The translations under genes were made by a program, and so were the position numbers. A stretch of DNA of 64,000 nt from Paraburkholderia caribensis (lineage in GTDB: Bacteria > Pseudomonadota > Gammaproteobacteria > Burkholderiales > Burkholderiaceae), in the NCBI RefSeq assembly GCF_002902945.1, contig NZ_CP026103.1, forward strand, positions 248,001 to 312,000. Direction: 5' to 3'. A model generated the notes under the pieces. That model searched no databases, had not been told where the DNA came from, and worked only from the letters and a program-made list of their open reading frames with translations. Shown piece after piece: positions 17,691 through 26,365 of the stretch (the stretch's first letter is position 1; each line of letters starts with the position of its first letter).

Positions 17691-18604
17691 ATCTCGAACT
17701 TCTCGCAGTGTTCGCGGGCGCGTCGGTCCGCCTCGCCGCGCCGATGATGCTCGCATCCACGGGCGAACTCGTCAGCGAGCGCGCGGGCGTGCTCAACATG
17801 AGCGTCGAAGGCATGATGCTGACAGGCGCGTTTCTCGGCGCGACGTTTTCATGGCTCACGGGCAATCCGTCAGTCGGTTTGTTGTGCGGCATGCTCGGCG
17901 TGATCCCGCTCGCGCTGCTGCAGGCGTTCCTGAGCGTGACGATGCGCGCGAATCAGATCGTGACGGGCATCGGCATCAATATTCTGGCGCTCGGCGGCAC
18001 GACGCTCGCTTACCGCGAAATCTTCGGCGAGCGTTCGAGCGCGGTGATTCCGGGCCTGGCGCACTGGTCGCCGCCTGTGCTCGGCACACTGCCTGTCATC
18101 GGCGAGCCGGTATTCGGTCAGGTGTGGCTGCTGTATGCGGGACTGGCGGTGCTGATCGCTACCTACGTGGTGATGCGTCACACCGCATTGGGCGTCGCGC
18201 TGCACGCAACAGGTGTCGCACCCCGCGCCGTCGATCAGTCGGGCCTCGGCGTCGCGCGGATTCGCTACGGCGCGGTGGTGTTCTCGGGCGTGATGTCGGC
18301 AGCGGCGGGCTGCTTCATCTCGATCGGCGACATCCACACCTTCACGGAAGGCATGACCAACGGCGCGGGCTATCTGGCCATTGCGGCGATCATCTTCGGC
18401 AACTGGAAGGTGGGGCGCACCGCGCTCGCGTGCCTGCTGTTCGGCGCAGCGACGGCGATGCAGTTTCAGTTGCCGATGTTCGGCCTGCATGTGCCGACGG
18501 CCTTGCTCATCATGCTGCCGTACCTGCTCGCGCTCGTGGCCGTCGCCGGACTGATCGGCAGGCAATCCGCGCCACCCGCGCTCACCCAGCCGTTCAGGCG
18601 CTGA
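17687..18604 (+). CDS. BMP-type ABC transporter permease 2
   Basis: A 305-residue permease of the same family as the preceding gene, with about eight membrane helices. The conserved N-terminal motif ELVSERAGVLNMSVEGMML matches the second permease of nucleoside-type importers. It overlaps the previous gene by 4 bp, completing a four-gene importer in which every junction is a 4-bp overlap. Confidence 0.9.
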   Translation: MNLELLAVFAGASVRLAAPMMLASTGELVSERAGVLNMSVEGMMLTGAFLGATFSWLTGNPSVGLLCGMLGVIPLALLQAFLSVTMRANQIVTGIGINILALGGTTLAYREIFGERSSAVIPGLAHWSPPVLGTLPVIGEPVFGQVWLLYAGLAVLIATYVVMRHTALGVALHATGVAPRAVDQSGLGVARIRYGAVVFSGVMSAAAGCFISIGDIHTFTEGMTNGAGYLAIAAIIFGNWKVGRTALACLLFGAATAMQFQLPMFGLHVPTALLIMLPYLLALVAVAGLIGRQSAPPALTQPFRR

Positions 18605-18677
18605 GCGCGCGAGCGCCGGGGCGCGGCGGAGTACCATAACGATACGCCGCGCCATTGTTCATCCATACATCGACACC

Positions 18678-19391
18678 ATGCCACGCAACGCCCCTGCATC
18701 AAGCGCACCCGCCCGAGCGGCGAAGGACGAGCCCACGCGCCGCCAGCAACTTGCGGCAAAGACGCGCGAGCGCATCTTCCGCATCGCCATCAAGGAGTTC
18801 GCCGACAAGGGCTTCAGCGGCGCGCGGGTGGAGGGCATTGCGAGTCGCGCCAAGGTCAATATCCGGATGATCTATCACTACTTCGGCGGCAAGGAGATGC
18901 TGTATGTCGAAGTGCTGGAGCATGTGCTCGCGAAGCTGCGCGAAGCGGAGCTGGCCGTCGAGCTGGATGAAAAGACCGTCGACCCCGCAGCAGGCATCTT
19001 GCGGCTTTACGATTTCACGGAAGGGCACTTTTCCGCGCACCCCGAGTTGCTTTGTCTGCTTTCGTGGGAAAACCTGAACCGGGCGCGTTACCTGAAACGC
19101 TCGAAGGTCATTCCTGCGATGTCGTCGCCCGTGCTCGACAAGCTGCGCACCCTGATCGAACGCGGCGAGGCTGCTGGCGAGTTGCGCGAGGGCATCGACC
19201 CGCTGCATATGTACGTGACGCTCGTGAGTCTCGCGTATTTTCACAAGTCCAATGCGTACACGCTCTCACGCATGTTCGACACCGAGATGCTCGCGCCTTC
19301 ATGGCAGGCCGCGCACAAGGCGCAGGCGCACGAACTCGTGCGCGCGTTTCTGACGGGCGCGCGCGTGCCTGAACTCGCGGCGCACATCTGA
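18678..19391 (+). CDS. TetR/AcrR-family regulator (RutR-like)
   Basis: A 237-residue regulator. A basic, Pro/Ala-rich leader of about 25 residues is followed by a TetR helix-turn-helix (KTRERIFRIAIKEFADKGFSG, then ASRAKVNIRMIYHYFGGKE) and a C-terminal ligand domain with FSAHPELLCLLSWENLNRARYL. The layout resembles RutR-type regulators of pyrimidine use. It lies 73 bp after the importer and probably controls the importer and the divergent hydrolase operon in response to a nitrogen compound. Operators were not identified. Confidence 0.85.
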   Translation: MPRNAPASSAPARAAKDEPTRRQQLAAKTRERIFRIAIKEFADKGFSGARVEGIASRAKVNIRMIYHYFGGKEMLYVEVLEHVLAKLREAELAVELDEKTVDPAAGILRLYDFTEGHFSAHPELLCLLSWENLNRARYLKRSKVIPAMSSPVLDKLRTLIERGEAAGELREGIDPLHMYVTLVSLAYFHKSNAYTLSRMFDTEMLAPSWQAAHKAQAHELVRAFLTGARVPELAAHI

Positions 19392-19428
19392 TTTGCCGAT
19401 AAAGCGCCGCGCAACGCCGCGCGGCGCG

Positions 19429-20325
19429 TCAACCCGCAGTCGCCCGCTTGCGTGCGAGCGCTCTCGCGACCAGCAATCCGCCCACCATCACCGCGAGCGA
19501 GATCAATGTCGTCATCGTGCCGAGCGCGTAAATGACGGGCGTGGTCACCGATGTCGTCAAGCCCTGCAGTTCGAGCGGCAGCGTGTTCTGGTCGCCGATT
19601 GCCTGCGACGTGCGCGCGATCTCATCCCACGACAGCGTGAAGCCGAACATCGCGACGCCGATCACAGAAGGCCCGATGATGGGCAGCACGACATTGCGGA
19701 ACGATTGCCACGGCGATGCGCCCAGATCGCGCGCCGCTTCTTCGAAGGCGGGATTGAAGCGGTTGAATACGGCGAACATCACGAGCAGGCCGAACGGCAG
19801 CGTCCACGTCAGATGCGCGCCGAGCGCCGACGTGTAGAGACCCATCGAGGTGGTCCAGCTATCCGCGAACGACTGAAAGCCCCACGTGCTGGCCAGATAC
19901 TTGATGAGCGTGTCGAGCAGACGAAAAGTCAGCCCGATGCCGAGCGATACGATGATCGACGGCATGATGAGACTCGCAACCGATACATAGAACACGGCCG
20001 TGTCGCCGCGAAAGCGCCGCCTGAACGCGAGGCCCGCGCTGACGGAGAACAGCACCGTCAGCACCGTCACAGCAATCGCGAGCTTGACGGAGCGCCCGAA
20101 CGCAGCCCATATGTCGATATCGCCCACGCCGTTGCGCAGCACCTCGAACCAGTGCAGCGAGACGCCGCGCATCGGAAACGTCAGGCCGCCTTCCGGACCT
20201 TGAAAAGACAGAATGAAAATCGTGATGACGGGGCCATACAGAAACAGCACGAACAGGCCGAAGATCAGCGCGAGCCAGTAGAAGCTCGCGGGCCGGCGCT
20301 CGCGATGCATGAGCGAAACACGCAT
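19429..20325 (-). CDS. PotC-type ABC transporter permease
   Basis: A 298-residue inner-membrane permease of the spermidine/putrescine type, with six predicted helices. The EAA cytoplasmic loop is visible (EEAARDLGASPWQSFRNVVLPIIGP). It is the last gene of a four-gene minus-strand importer operon, starting 1 bp from the stop of the PotB-type gene. Substrates of PotABCD-like systems range well beyond polyamines (for example phosphonates, thiamine and opines), so its cargo is open. Confidence 0.88.
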   Translation of the reverse strand: MRVSLMHRERRPASFYWLALIFGLFVLFLYGPVITIFILSFQGPEGGLTFPMRGVSLHWFEVLRNGVGDIDIWAAFGRSVKLAIAVTVLTVLFSVSAGLAFRRRFRGDTAVFYVSVASLIMPSIIVSLGIGLTFRLLDTLIKYLASTWGFQSFADSWTTSMGLYTSALGAHLTWTLPFGLLVMFAVFNRFNPAFEEAARDLGASPWQSFRNVVLPIIGPSVIGVAMFGFTLSWDEIARTSQAIGDQNTLPLELQGLTTSVTTPVIYALGTMTTLISLAVMVGGLLVARALARKRATAG

Positions 20326-20326
20326 G

Positions 20327-21241
20327 TCAGAGTTCCTTTCTGATGTCGACGGCGCGCGTCAGCGCCCACACGATCATGAGCACCACCGCAAGCAGAATGA
20401 TCGCATTGGCGGCAGCGGCGGGAAATTGCAGATAGCCTGTCTGCACCTGAATGATCTTGCCGACCGACGCGATCTGCTGCCCGCCCATCACGCCCACCGT
20501 GAGGAAATCGCCCATCACGATCGTGACGACGAAGATCGAGCCGATCACGATGCCCGTTTTCGATAGCGGCAACACGACGTCGCGGATCACCTGCCAGCCG
20601 CTCGCCCCGCCGTCGCGCGCGGCTTCGAGCAGCGACCGGTCGATACGCATCATTGCGTTGAAGATGGGCACGATCATGAAGAACGTATACAGATGCACGA
20701 ACGCCAGCACGACGGAGAAGTTCGAATACAGCAGCCATTCGAGCGGCTGGTCGACCAAATGCGCCGACATGAGCGCCTGATTGACAAGCCCGTTGCGTCC
20801 GAGCAGCGGAATCCACGAGATCATGCGGATCACGTTGGACGTCCAGAACGGAATCGTGCAGACCAGAAACAGGACGGTTTGCATCGCTGTCGTGCGTACA
20901 TGGAACGCGAGGAAATAGGCGATCGTGAAGCCGAGCACGAGCGTCACGGCCCAGACCATCGCGCAGAATTTCAGCGTGGACCAATAAGTCTTGAAGGTGA
21001 CGCACACGTCCGTGAACGACGTGCACCCGTCGAAGATCGCCGCGTAGTTCTTCAGCGTGAACGCCGGAATGATCTGATACTCATTGAAGTCCCAGAAGCT
21101 GACGATCAACGTGATCACGAGCGGCACGATAAAGAACAACGCGAACGTCACCGTGAGCGGCGTGGCTTGCAGCCACGCGCTCACACGTCGATGGCGCACG
21201 GCCGGTTGCTTTGCCTGCTGGAGATACTCGACCGAGGCCAT
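20327..21241 (-). CDS. PotB-type ABC transporter permease
   Basis: A 304-residue permease with an N-terminal helix (LTVTFALFFIVPLVITLIVSF), a long periplasmic loop and five further helices; EAA loop at LLEAARDGGASGWQVIRDVVLPLS. The loop before the second helix holds two Cys (FDGCTSFTDVCVTF), a feature seen in some relatives. ATG at 21241 with GGAG 8 nt upstream is preferred to the GTG at 21247. It partners the PotC-type gene immediately downstream. Confidence 0.88.
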   Translation of the reverse strand: MASVEYLQQAKQPAVRHRRVSAWLQATPLTVTFALFFIVPLVITLIVSFWDFNEYQIIPAFTLKNYAAIFDGCTSFTDVCVTFKTYWSTLKFCAMVWAVTLVLGFTIAYFLAFHVRTTAMQTVLFLVCTIPFWTSNVIRMISWIPLLGRNGLVNQALMSAHLVDQPLEWLLYSNFSVVLAFVHLYTFFMIVPIFNAMMRIDRSLLEAARDGGASGWQVIRDVVLPLSKTGIVIGSIFVVTIVMGDFLTVGVMGGQQIASVGKIIQVQTGYLQFPAAAANAIILLAVVLMIVWALTRAVDIRKEL

Positions 21242-21272
21242 CTTCACACTCCGCGCGTGTTCGTGTGCACTG

Positions 21273-22574
21273 TCATGCCGCGATGAATTCGTTCCACTTC
21301 TGCACCATGTAGATGTTCTCGTCCATCACGGCATTCCAGCACGCAATCGCGCCCATGCGCTGGTTGTACGAACCGCCGTCGCGCACGGCGCCCGCTTTTT
21401 CGAGCAGCTGGCCGTCGGGCGCCTTGATGTCCTGCGCTGCGGGCTTGCCTTCCATCCAGTAGTCCCATTCGTAGGCCTGCATATGCGTGCGCGCCGTTTC
21501 CGTGACGCCGGGGTAGTAGCCCTGGCGCATCAGATAAGCGCCCGCCCAGCCGTCCTGAAACCAGTTGACGAATTCATACGCGGCATCGAGCTTTTTGCCC
21601 TGCAGCGAGCGCGGAAAGCCGAAGCCCGACGCCCACGAGCGATAGCCTTCTTTCAGCGGCTGGAATTTGCAGGCGATGCCCATCGTGCGGACCTTCGTGA
21701 CGGCGGGCGACCACATCGACTGGATCACGACTTCGCCCGACGCCATCAGGTTCACGCTCTCGTTGAAGTCGCGCCAGAAGGCACGGAACTGGCCGGCGCG
21801 CTTCGACTCGATCAGGATCTTGATGGTCTGATCGATCTCGGCTTTCGTCATGTTGCCCTTGTCGCCGTACTTCACGCGGCCCATCGCTTCGATGGCCATT
21901 GCCGCGTCCATGATGCCGATGGCGGGAATGTTGAGCAGCGCCGCCTTGCCCTTGAATTGCGGATTGAGCAGGTCCGCCCACGTCGTCACGGGCCGCGCGA
22001 TCAGGTCGGGGCGAATGCCGAGCGTGTCGGCGTTGTACGTGGTGGGGATCAGCGTCATCCACTCGGTCGGCGTCGCGGAGAATTCAGTCGAACGCGCGCC
22101 CTTGAGGAACATCACCTTCTTCGGCGCGGTGCCTTGATCGCCGATCTTCTTGCCGTCCACTTCACCCTTTGTCAGCACGGGCGTGATCTTGTCGGCGAGC
22201 TTGATACGTTTGGCGTCCATGCCCGCGAGCGTGCCCGCCGGGATCAGCTTCTTGAGCGCGAAGTACTCGGTGTCGACGATATCGAACGAATTGGGCTGCG
22301 TGATGATGCGTTTGGTCACGTCATCGGTGGTGACGGGAATGTACTGGATCTCGATGCCCGTGTCTTCCTTGAATTTCTTCGCAATGTCGGCGCTCTGGTT
22401 GACGGCAGTGCCGAGGTAACGCAACGTGATCTTCTCCTGAGCGTGCACATACGGAAAACCAGCGATGCCCGCAGCCGCGACCGCGCCCTTGATGAACGTG
22501 CGGCGCGATATTCCCTTTCCTGCCGTCTCTTCTCCAGCCTGTTGTACGTTTGCGGCCACTTTGTCGTCGTTCAT
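21273..22574 (-). CDS. PotD-type substrate-binding protein, Tat-exported
   Basis: A 433-residue periplasmic binding protein (extracellular solute-binding family 1). The N-terminus has a twin-arginine signal, ISRRTFIKGAVAAAGIAG, ending near VHAQ, so it is probably folded before export. The mature part begins KITLRYLGTAVNQSADIAKKF. It delivers substrate to the two permeases downstream. GAGGAGAG precedes the ATG. The nearby PuuE-like deacetylase and GntR regulator suggest a nitrogenous substrate, but that is inference. Confidence 0.88.
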   Translation of the reverse strand: MNDDKVAANVQQAGEETAGKGISRRTFIKGAVAAAGIAGFPYVHAQEKITLRYLGTAVNQSADIAKKFKEDTGIEIQYIPVTTDDVTKRIITQPNSFDIVDTEYFALKKLIPAGTLAGMDAKRIKLADKITPVLTKGEVDGKKIGDQGTAPKKVMFLKGARSTEFSATPTEWMTLIPTTYNADTLGIRPDLIARPVTTWADLLNPQFKGKAALLNIPAIGIMDAAMAIEAMGRVKYGDKGNMTKAEIDQTIKILIESKRAGQFRAFWRDFNESVNLMASGEVVIQSMWSPAVTKVRTMGIACKFQPLKEGYRSWASGFGFPRSLQGKKLDAAYEFVNWFQDGWAGAYLMRQGYYPGVTETARTHMQAYEWDYWMEGKPAAQDIKAPDGQLLEKAGAVRDGGSYNQRMGAIACWNAVMDENIYMVQKWNEFIAA

Positions 22575-22626
22575 TGCGTCTCTCCTCTAAAGAATTGTCG
22601 TTGCGTTGTCGTTGTCAGTGCACTTG

Positions 22627-23682
22627 CTAGGCCGCCAGCGGATGGGCGTTCTGCTCGTCCCACCAGACCGTCACGCGCGCATTCGGGCCGAGGCGTTGCG
22701 GATCGTAGTCGGCGTCGCTCATCAGGGACACGAGTGCGGGTGAGCCGTCCTGCGGATCGAGCGTGATGCGCAAGTGCGTGCCTTGATATTCGGCTTCCCG
22801 CACCGTGCAGGCGAGGCCGCCGATGCGGCTCAAGCCGCTTTCGCCCGCACTCGTGCCCGGCGTGACGCCTTGCGGCGCAATGCGCAAGCGGTCGGCGCGC
22901 ACGGTGAAGAGACCGCCCTTCGCGCCAAGCACGTTATGGCCGCCCAGAAAGCGCGCGACGAACTCCGTGCGCGGCCGGTTGAAGACTTCGAACGGCGTGC
23001 CTGTCTGTTCGATATGACCGTGACTCATCACCACCACGAGATCGGCGAGTGCCATCGCTTCTTCCTGCGAATGGGTGACGTGGACGAAAGTAATCCCGAG
23101 TTCCTTTTGCCAGCGCTTGAGTTCGGCGCGCATCTGCACGCGCAGGAACGGATCGAGCGCGGACAGCGGTTCGTCGAGCAGCAGGCAGCGCGGCTCGTTG
23201 AGCAACGCGCGAGCGAGCGCGACGCGCTGCTGCTGGCCGCCCGAAAGCTGTGCGGGCCGGCGGCTCGCGTAGTCCGACATCGCGACGAGTTCGAGCAGTT
23301 CGGCCGCGCGCTTTCTGCGCGCCTCTTTGGCGACGCCGCGCATCTTGAGACTGAACGCGACGTTGTCGAGCGCGGACAGATGCGGGAACAGCGCATAGCT
23401 CTGAAACACCATGGCCGTGCCGCGCGAGGCGGGCTGCTCATGTGTCACGTTGCGCCCGCCGATCAGCACGTCGCCTTCGGAAACCGACTCGTGACCCGCG
23501 ATCATGCGCAGCGTCGATGTCTTGCCGCAGCCCGACGGGCCAAGCAGGCAACAGTAGGCGCCGCCGGGAATGCGCAGGTCGATGGCATCGACGGCGAGCG
23601 AATCGCCATAACGCTTCGAAACGTGTACTAGCTCGATGTCGGCGGGGCTTGCATGAACCACGGTTGAGGCCGGCTGAACCAT
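22627..23682 (-). CDS. PotA-type ABC transporter ATPase
   Basis: A 351-residue ATPase: Walker A GPSGCGKTST, Q-loop MVFQSYALFPHLSALDN, signature LSGGQQQRVALARAL, Walker B CLLLDEPLSALDP, H-loop VTHSQEEA, and a C-terminal TOBE domain. First gene of the importer operon. The start at 23682 (MVQPAST) has AGGA upstream and begins about 15 residues before the ATPase domain; the longer open frame to 23937 is not needed. Confidence 0.9.
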   Translation of the reverse strand: MVQPASTVVHASPADIELVHVSKRYGDSLAVDAIDLRIPGGAYCCLLGPSGCGKTSTLRMIAGHESVSEGDVLIGGRNVTHEQPASRGTAMVFQSYALFPHLSALDNVAFSLKMRGVAKEARRKRAAELLELVAMSDYASRRPAQLSGGQQQRVALARALLNEPRCLLLDEPLSALDPFLRVQMRAELKRWQKELGITFVHVTHSQEEAMALADLVVVMSHGHIEQTGTPFEVFNRPRTEFVARFLGGHNVLGAKGGLFTVRADRLRIAPQGVTPGTSAGESGLSRIGGLACTVREAEYQGTHLRITLDPQDGSPALVSLMSDADYDPQRLGPNARVTVWWDEQNAHPLAA

Positions 23683-23847
23683 GAAGGTGTGTCCTGTCAG
23701 GAAACGCGGATGAAATACGGCGCACGAAGCATGCAGCCGGGAGCTTCTGCAAGTCATATGCCATTCGCGATCGGGTCTGCCGCCCGGATGGACTCGCACG
23801 CGTGCCGCAAGGCCCGCTGACAATGCGTGTCGACAGGTTGGCGCGCA

Positions 23848-23906
23848 TATTGCACACGATTGCGGACCTCGATCGTCTGCACTTTGGGATCCGTTGCGTG
23901 TGCAAT
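23848..23906. promoter_or_regulatory. Inverted repeat in divergent promoter region, candidate GntR operator
   Basis: ATTGCACACG (23848-23857) and its exact inverse CGTGTGCAAT (23897-23906) lie 39 nt apart in the 287-bp gap between the PotA-type gene and the PuuE-like gene. The centre spacing of about 49 bp is close to five helical turns, so paired binding on one face is possible. The GntR-family regulator two genes downstream is the obvious candidate. Function is inferred from placement only. Confidence 0.45.
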
Positions 23907-23969
23907 CGCAGTGCAGGTTCCGTTCGGATTGGGGCACAACCTAACCAAACCGGATCATTCACACCGACA

Positions 23970-24911
23970 ATGAACGACTTCAAGCGCGAGCCGTCCAGTT
24001 CATTCGATTCACCGAAAACACATGGCCGCTTCGGCTATCAGCCGATTCATGAAGGCGAGGCGTACCACTGGCCGAACGGCGCGCGGCTCGCGGTCTACCT
24101 CGGCTTCAACCTGGAGCACTTCGCGTTCGGCGAGGGACTGGGCGCGGCGCTAGGGCCGCTGTCTCCGCAGCCCGATGTGCTGAACTACAGCTGGCGCGAG
24201 TACGGCAATCGCGTCGGTGCCTGGCGCTGCATCGAACTGTTCGATTCGTTTGACATGCCGGCGGGCACGCTCGTCAACACGTCGCTTTACGATCACTGCC
24301 CGGAACTCGTCGATGCCTGTGTCGCGCGCGGCGACGAACTGATCGCGCACGGTCACACCAACGCGCAGCGCCAGAGCGATCTCGACGAGGACGGCGAACG
24401 CGCGCTGCTGGCCCATTGCCGCTCGCGCATGTACGAGCAGTCGGGCGCGGAGCCGGCGGGATGGCTGTCGCCATGGATCTCCGAGTCGCACCGCACGCCG
24501 GACCTGCTCGCCGAGACGGGGTATTGCTACACGCTCAACTGGTGCCACGACGACCGGCCCGTGCGTATGCAAACGAACGGCGGGCCGCTGTGGTCGATTC
24601 CATATCCCCAGGAGCTGAACGATCTGCCGATGATCATGGCGCGGCAGATGGACATGCGCGATTTCGCGGACATGATCATCGACCAGTTCGACGAGATGCT
24701 CGAGCAAACGCAGCGCGCGTGCACTGCGCCGCCGCTTGTCATGGGCATCGCGCTGCATCCGTACATCGTCGGGCAGCCGTACCGGTTGCGGCACTTGCGG
24801 CGCGCGCTCGCCCATATCGACAGTGTGCGCGACGACATCTGGCTCACCACGCCGGGCGCCATCGCGCGCCATGCCGACGAGGCCGTGCCCGTAGCGGCGC
24901 AAGCCGCATGA
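23970..24911 (+). CDS. PuuE-like polysaccharide deacetylase family protein
   Basis: A 313-residue NodB-homology protein resembling allantoinase PuuE rather than chitin deacetylases. It has RLAVYLGFNLEHFAFGEG, a DELIAHGHTNAQRQSDL segment, SPWISESHRTPDLLAETGY and a C-terminal ALHPYIVGQPYRLRHL. Members of this branch open or hydrolyse cyclic amides such as allantoin. It is first in an operon with a GntR regulator (4-bp overlap) and a flavin reductase. Specific substrate unknown; an allantoin-like ureide or cyclic imide is a reasonable guess. Confidence 0.82.
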   Translation: MNDFKREPSSSFDSPKTHGRFGYQPIHEGEAYHWPNGARLAVYLGFNLEHFAFGEGLGAALGPLSPQPDVLNYSWREYGNRVGAWRCIELFDSFDMPAGTLVNTSLYDHCPELVDACVARGDELIAHGHTNAQRQSDLDEDGERALLAHCRSRMYEQSGAEPAGWLSPWISESHRTPDLLAETGYCYTLNWCHDDRPVRMQTNGGPLWSIPYPQELNDLPMIMARQMDMRDFADMIIDQFDEMLEQTQRACTAPPLVMGIALHPYIVGQPYRLRHLRRALAHIDSVRDDIWLTTPGAIARHADEAVPVAAQAA

Positions 24912-25642
24912 GTGCCGTGCAGGCGGGAATGCAGCGCGCGAAGCGCGATCGGGCGGACGCGGATGGCCGCATCTATCAAACGATCTTCGAAGGCGTGTTG
25001 AATCGCAGGCTCACGCCGGGCACCAAGCTGCCCGAGCCGGAGTTGTGCGCGCTGTTCGGCGTCGGGCGCGCGGTGGTGCGGCGCGCGCTGGAGAAGCTCG
25101 CACACGACGGCATCGTCGTCCTGCGTCCGAACAAAGGCGCTGTCATTGCACAGCCGACGCGTGAGGAAACACGCGAGATTTTCGAGGCCCGCTGCGCGGT
25201 GGAACGCGCACTGGTCGAGCTCGCAGCGCAACGCGCGAGCGTCGACGATATCGGCGCGCTGCGCAGACAGCTTGCCGACGAGCACGAGGCGATGCATCGA
25301 TTCGACCAGCCTTCATGGGCGCGGCTTGCCAGCGAGTTTCATCTGCGCATCGCCGCGCTGGCGGGCAACGCGACCCTCGAACGCTACCTCACCGAACTGA
25401 TTTCGCGCTGTTCGCTGATCGTCGGTGCATACGAGCCGGTCGGCAACGCGCCGTGCGAGCACGACGAACACACCGCTATTCTCGATTGTCTGGAAGCTCG
25501 CGATGCCGACGGCGCGATTGCGCATATGACCGCGCATCTCCGGAGTCTGGAGGCGCGTATCGAAACGTCGCGCATGCCTGGCAAAAAACGGCTGGCGCAG
25601 CTGCTCGGCATCGAACCCGATCGACAAACCGTGATGGAGTGA
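24908..25642 (+). CDS. GntR-family (FadR-type) transcriptional regulator
   Basis: A 244-residue regulator. The winged helix at about 20-85 includes LPEPELCALFGVGRAVVRRALEKLAHDGIV. The FCD ligand-binding domain follows, with EIFEARCAVERALVELAA, FHLRIAALAGNATLERYL and EHTAILDCLEARDADGAIAHMTAHL, which hold the Asp/His residues that usually bind a metal. It overlaps the deacetylase gene (ATGA) and lies 1 bp from the flavin reductase gene. It likely represses this operon and perhaps the divergent ABC importer. Confidence 0.87.
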   Translation: MSAVQAGMQRAKRDRADADGRIYQTIFEGVLNRRLTPGTKLPEPELCALFGVGRAVVRRALEKLAHDGIVVLRPNKGAVIAQPTREETREIFEARCAVERALVELAAQRASVDDIGALRRQLADEHEAMHRFDQPSWARLASEFHLRIAALAGNATLERYLTELISRCSLIVGAYEPVGNAPCEHDEHTAILDCLEARDADGAIAHMTAHLRSLEARIETSRMPGKKRLAQLLGIEPDRQTVME

Positions 25643-25643
25643 C

Positions 25644-26231
25644 ATGGAAATCGACTTCGAAGCGATCACCGAGTACCAGCGCTACAAGCTGATGGCGAGC
25701 CTGATCGTGCCGCGCCCCATCGCGCTCGTGACCACGCTCGGCGTTGACGGCACGGTGAATGCCGCGCCGTTCTCGATGTTCAACATGCTGGGCGAGGAGC
25801 CGCCCATTGTGATGATCAGTATCAACCGGCTGGCGGACGGCACGCTGAAGGACACGGCAGTGAACATTCCGCGCGAAAAGGAGTTCGTCGTGCATCTTGC
25901 CGACGAGGCGATCGCACAGCAGATGCATCGTTGCGGCGAGCGCTTTGCGTCGACCGTCAGCGAGCTCGACGAAGTGGGCTTCACCGCGCTGCCGTCGACG
26001 CGCATCAAGCCGCCGCGTATCGCGCAGGCGCCCGTTGCGTTCGAATGCGAGCTTTGGGAGACGCTTGAAACAGCGAGCCGGCATATCTTCATCGGCAAGG
26101 TGCTGGTGCTGCACGCGCGGGACGAACTGATCGATCGCGACGCGTGGCGTGTCAGATTGCAGCATTACTTTCCCGTGGGCCGGTTCGGCGCAAGCGACTA
26201 TGTGACGACGCGGGATCGATTCGAGCTTTGA
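25644..26231 (+). CDS. Flavin reductase family protein
   Basis: A 195-residue FMN-binding split-barrel protein: IVPRPIALVTTLGVDGTVNAAPFSMFNMLGEEPP is the classic N-terminal flavin-binding segment, and FVVHLADEAIAQQM follows. Such proteins supply reduced FMN to monooxygenases or act as small flavoenzymes. One bp separates it from the GntR stop. The two LLM-class monooxygenases 3-5 kb downstream have no reductase of their own, so this is a possible partner, but they are in a different transcription unit. Confidence 0.86.
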   Translation: MEIDFEAITEYQRYKLMASLIVPRPIALVTTLGVDGTVNAAPFSMFNMLGEEPPIVMISINRLADGTLKDTAVNIPREKEFVVHLADEAIAQQMHRCGERFASTVSELDEVGFTALPSTRIKPPRIAQAPVAFECELWETLETASRHIFIGKVLVLHARDELIDRDAWRVRLQHYFPVGRFGASDYVTTRDRFEL

Positions 26232-26284
26232 GTTGCGCGCGGTCCCTGGAAAGAACAAAGGCTGATATCTATTTTAAGTTTCCG

Positions 26285-26315
26285 TTGAACGTGCCTGGTT
26301 TCCTTCGGGTATAAG
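26285..26315 (+). promoter_or_regulatory. Candidate sigma-70 promoter
   Basis: TTGAAC (26285-26290) and TATAAG (26310-26315) are separated by 19 bp, in the locally AT-richer gap before the aspartoacylase-like gene. The spacer is 1-2 bp longer than ideal. The placement about 50 bp upstream of the ATG is right. A tentative call from motif match alone. Confidence 0.4.
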
Positions 26316-26365
26316 CTTCGCCATATCGATTGGTAGCGACATGAGTCATCTCACCTGGCGATGCA

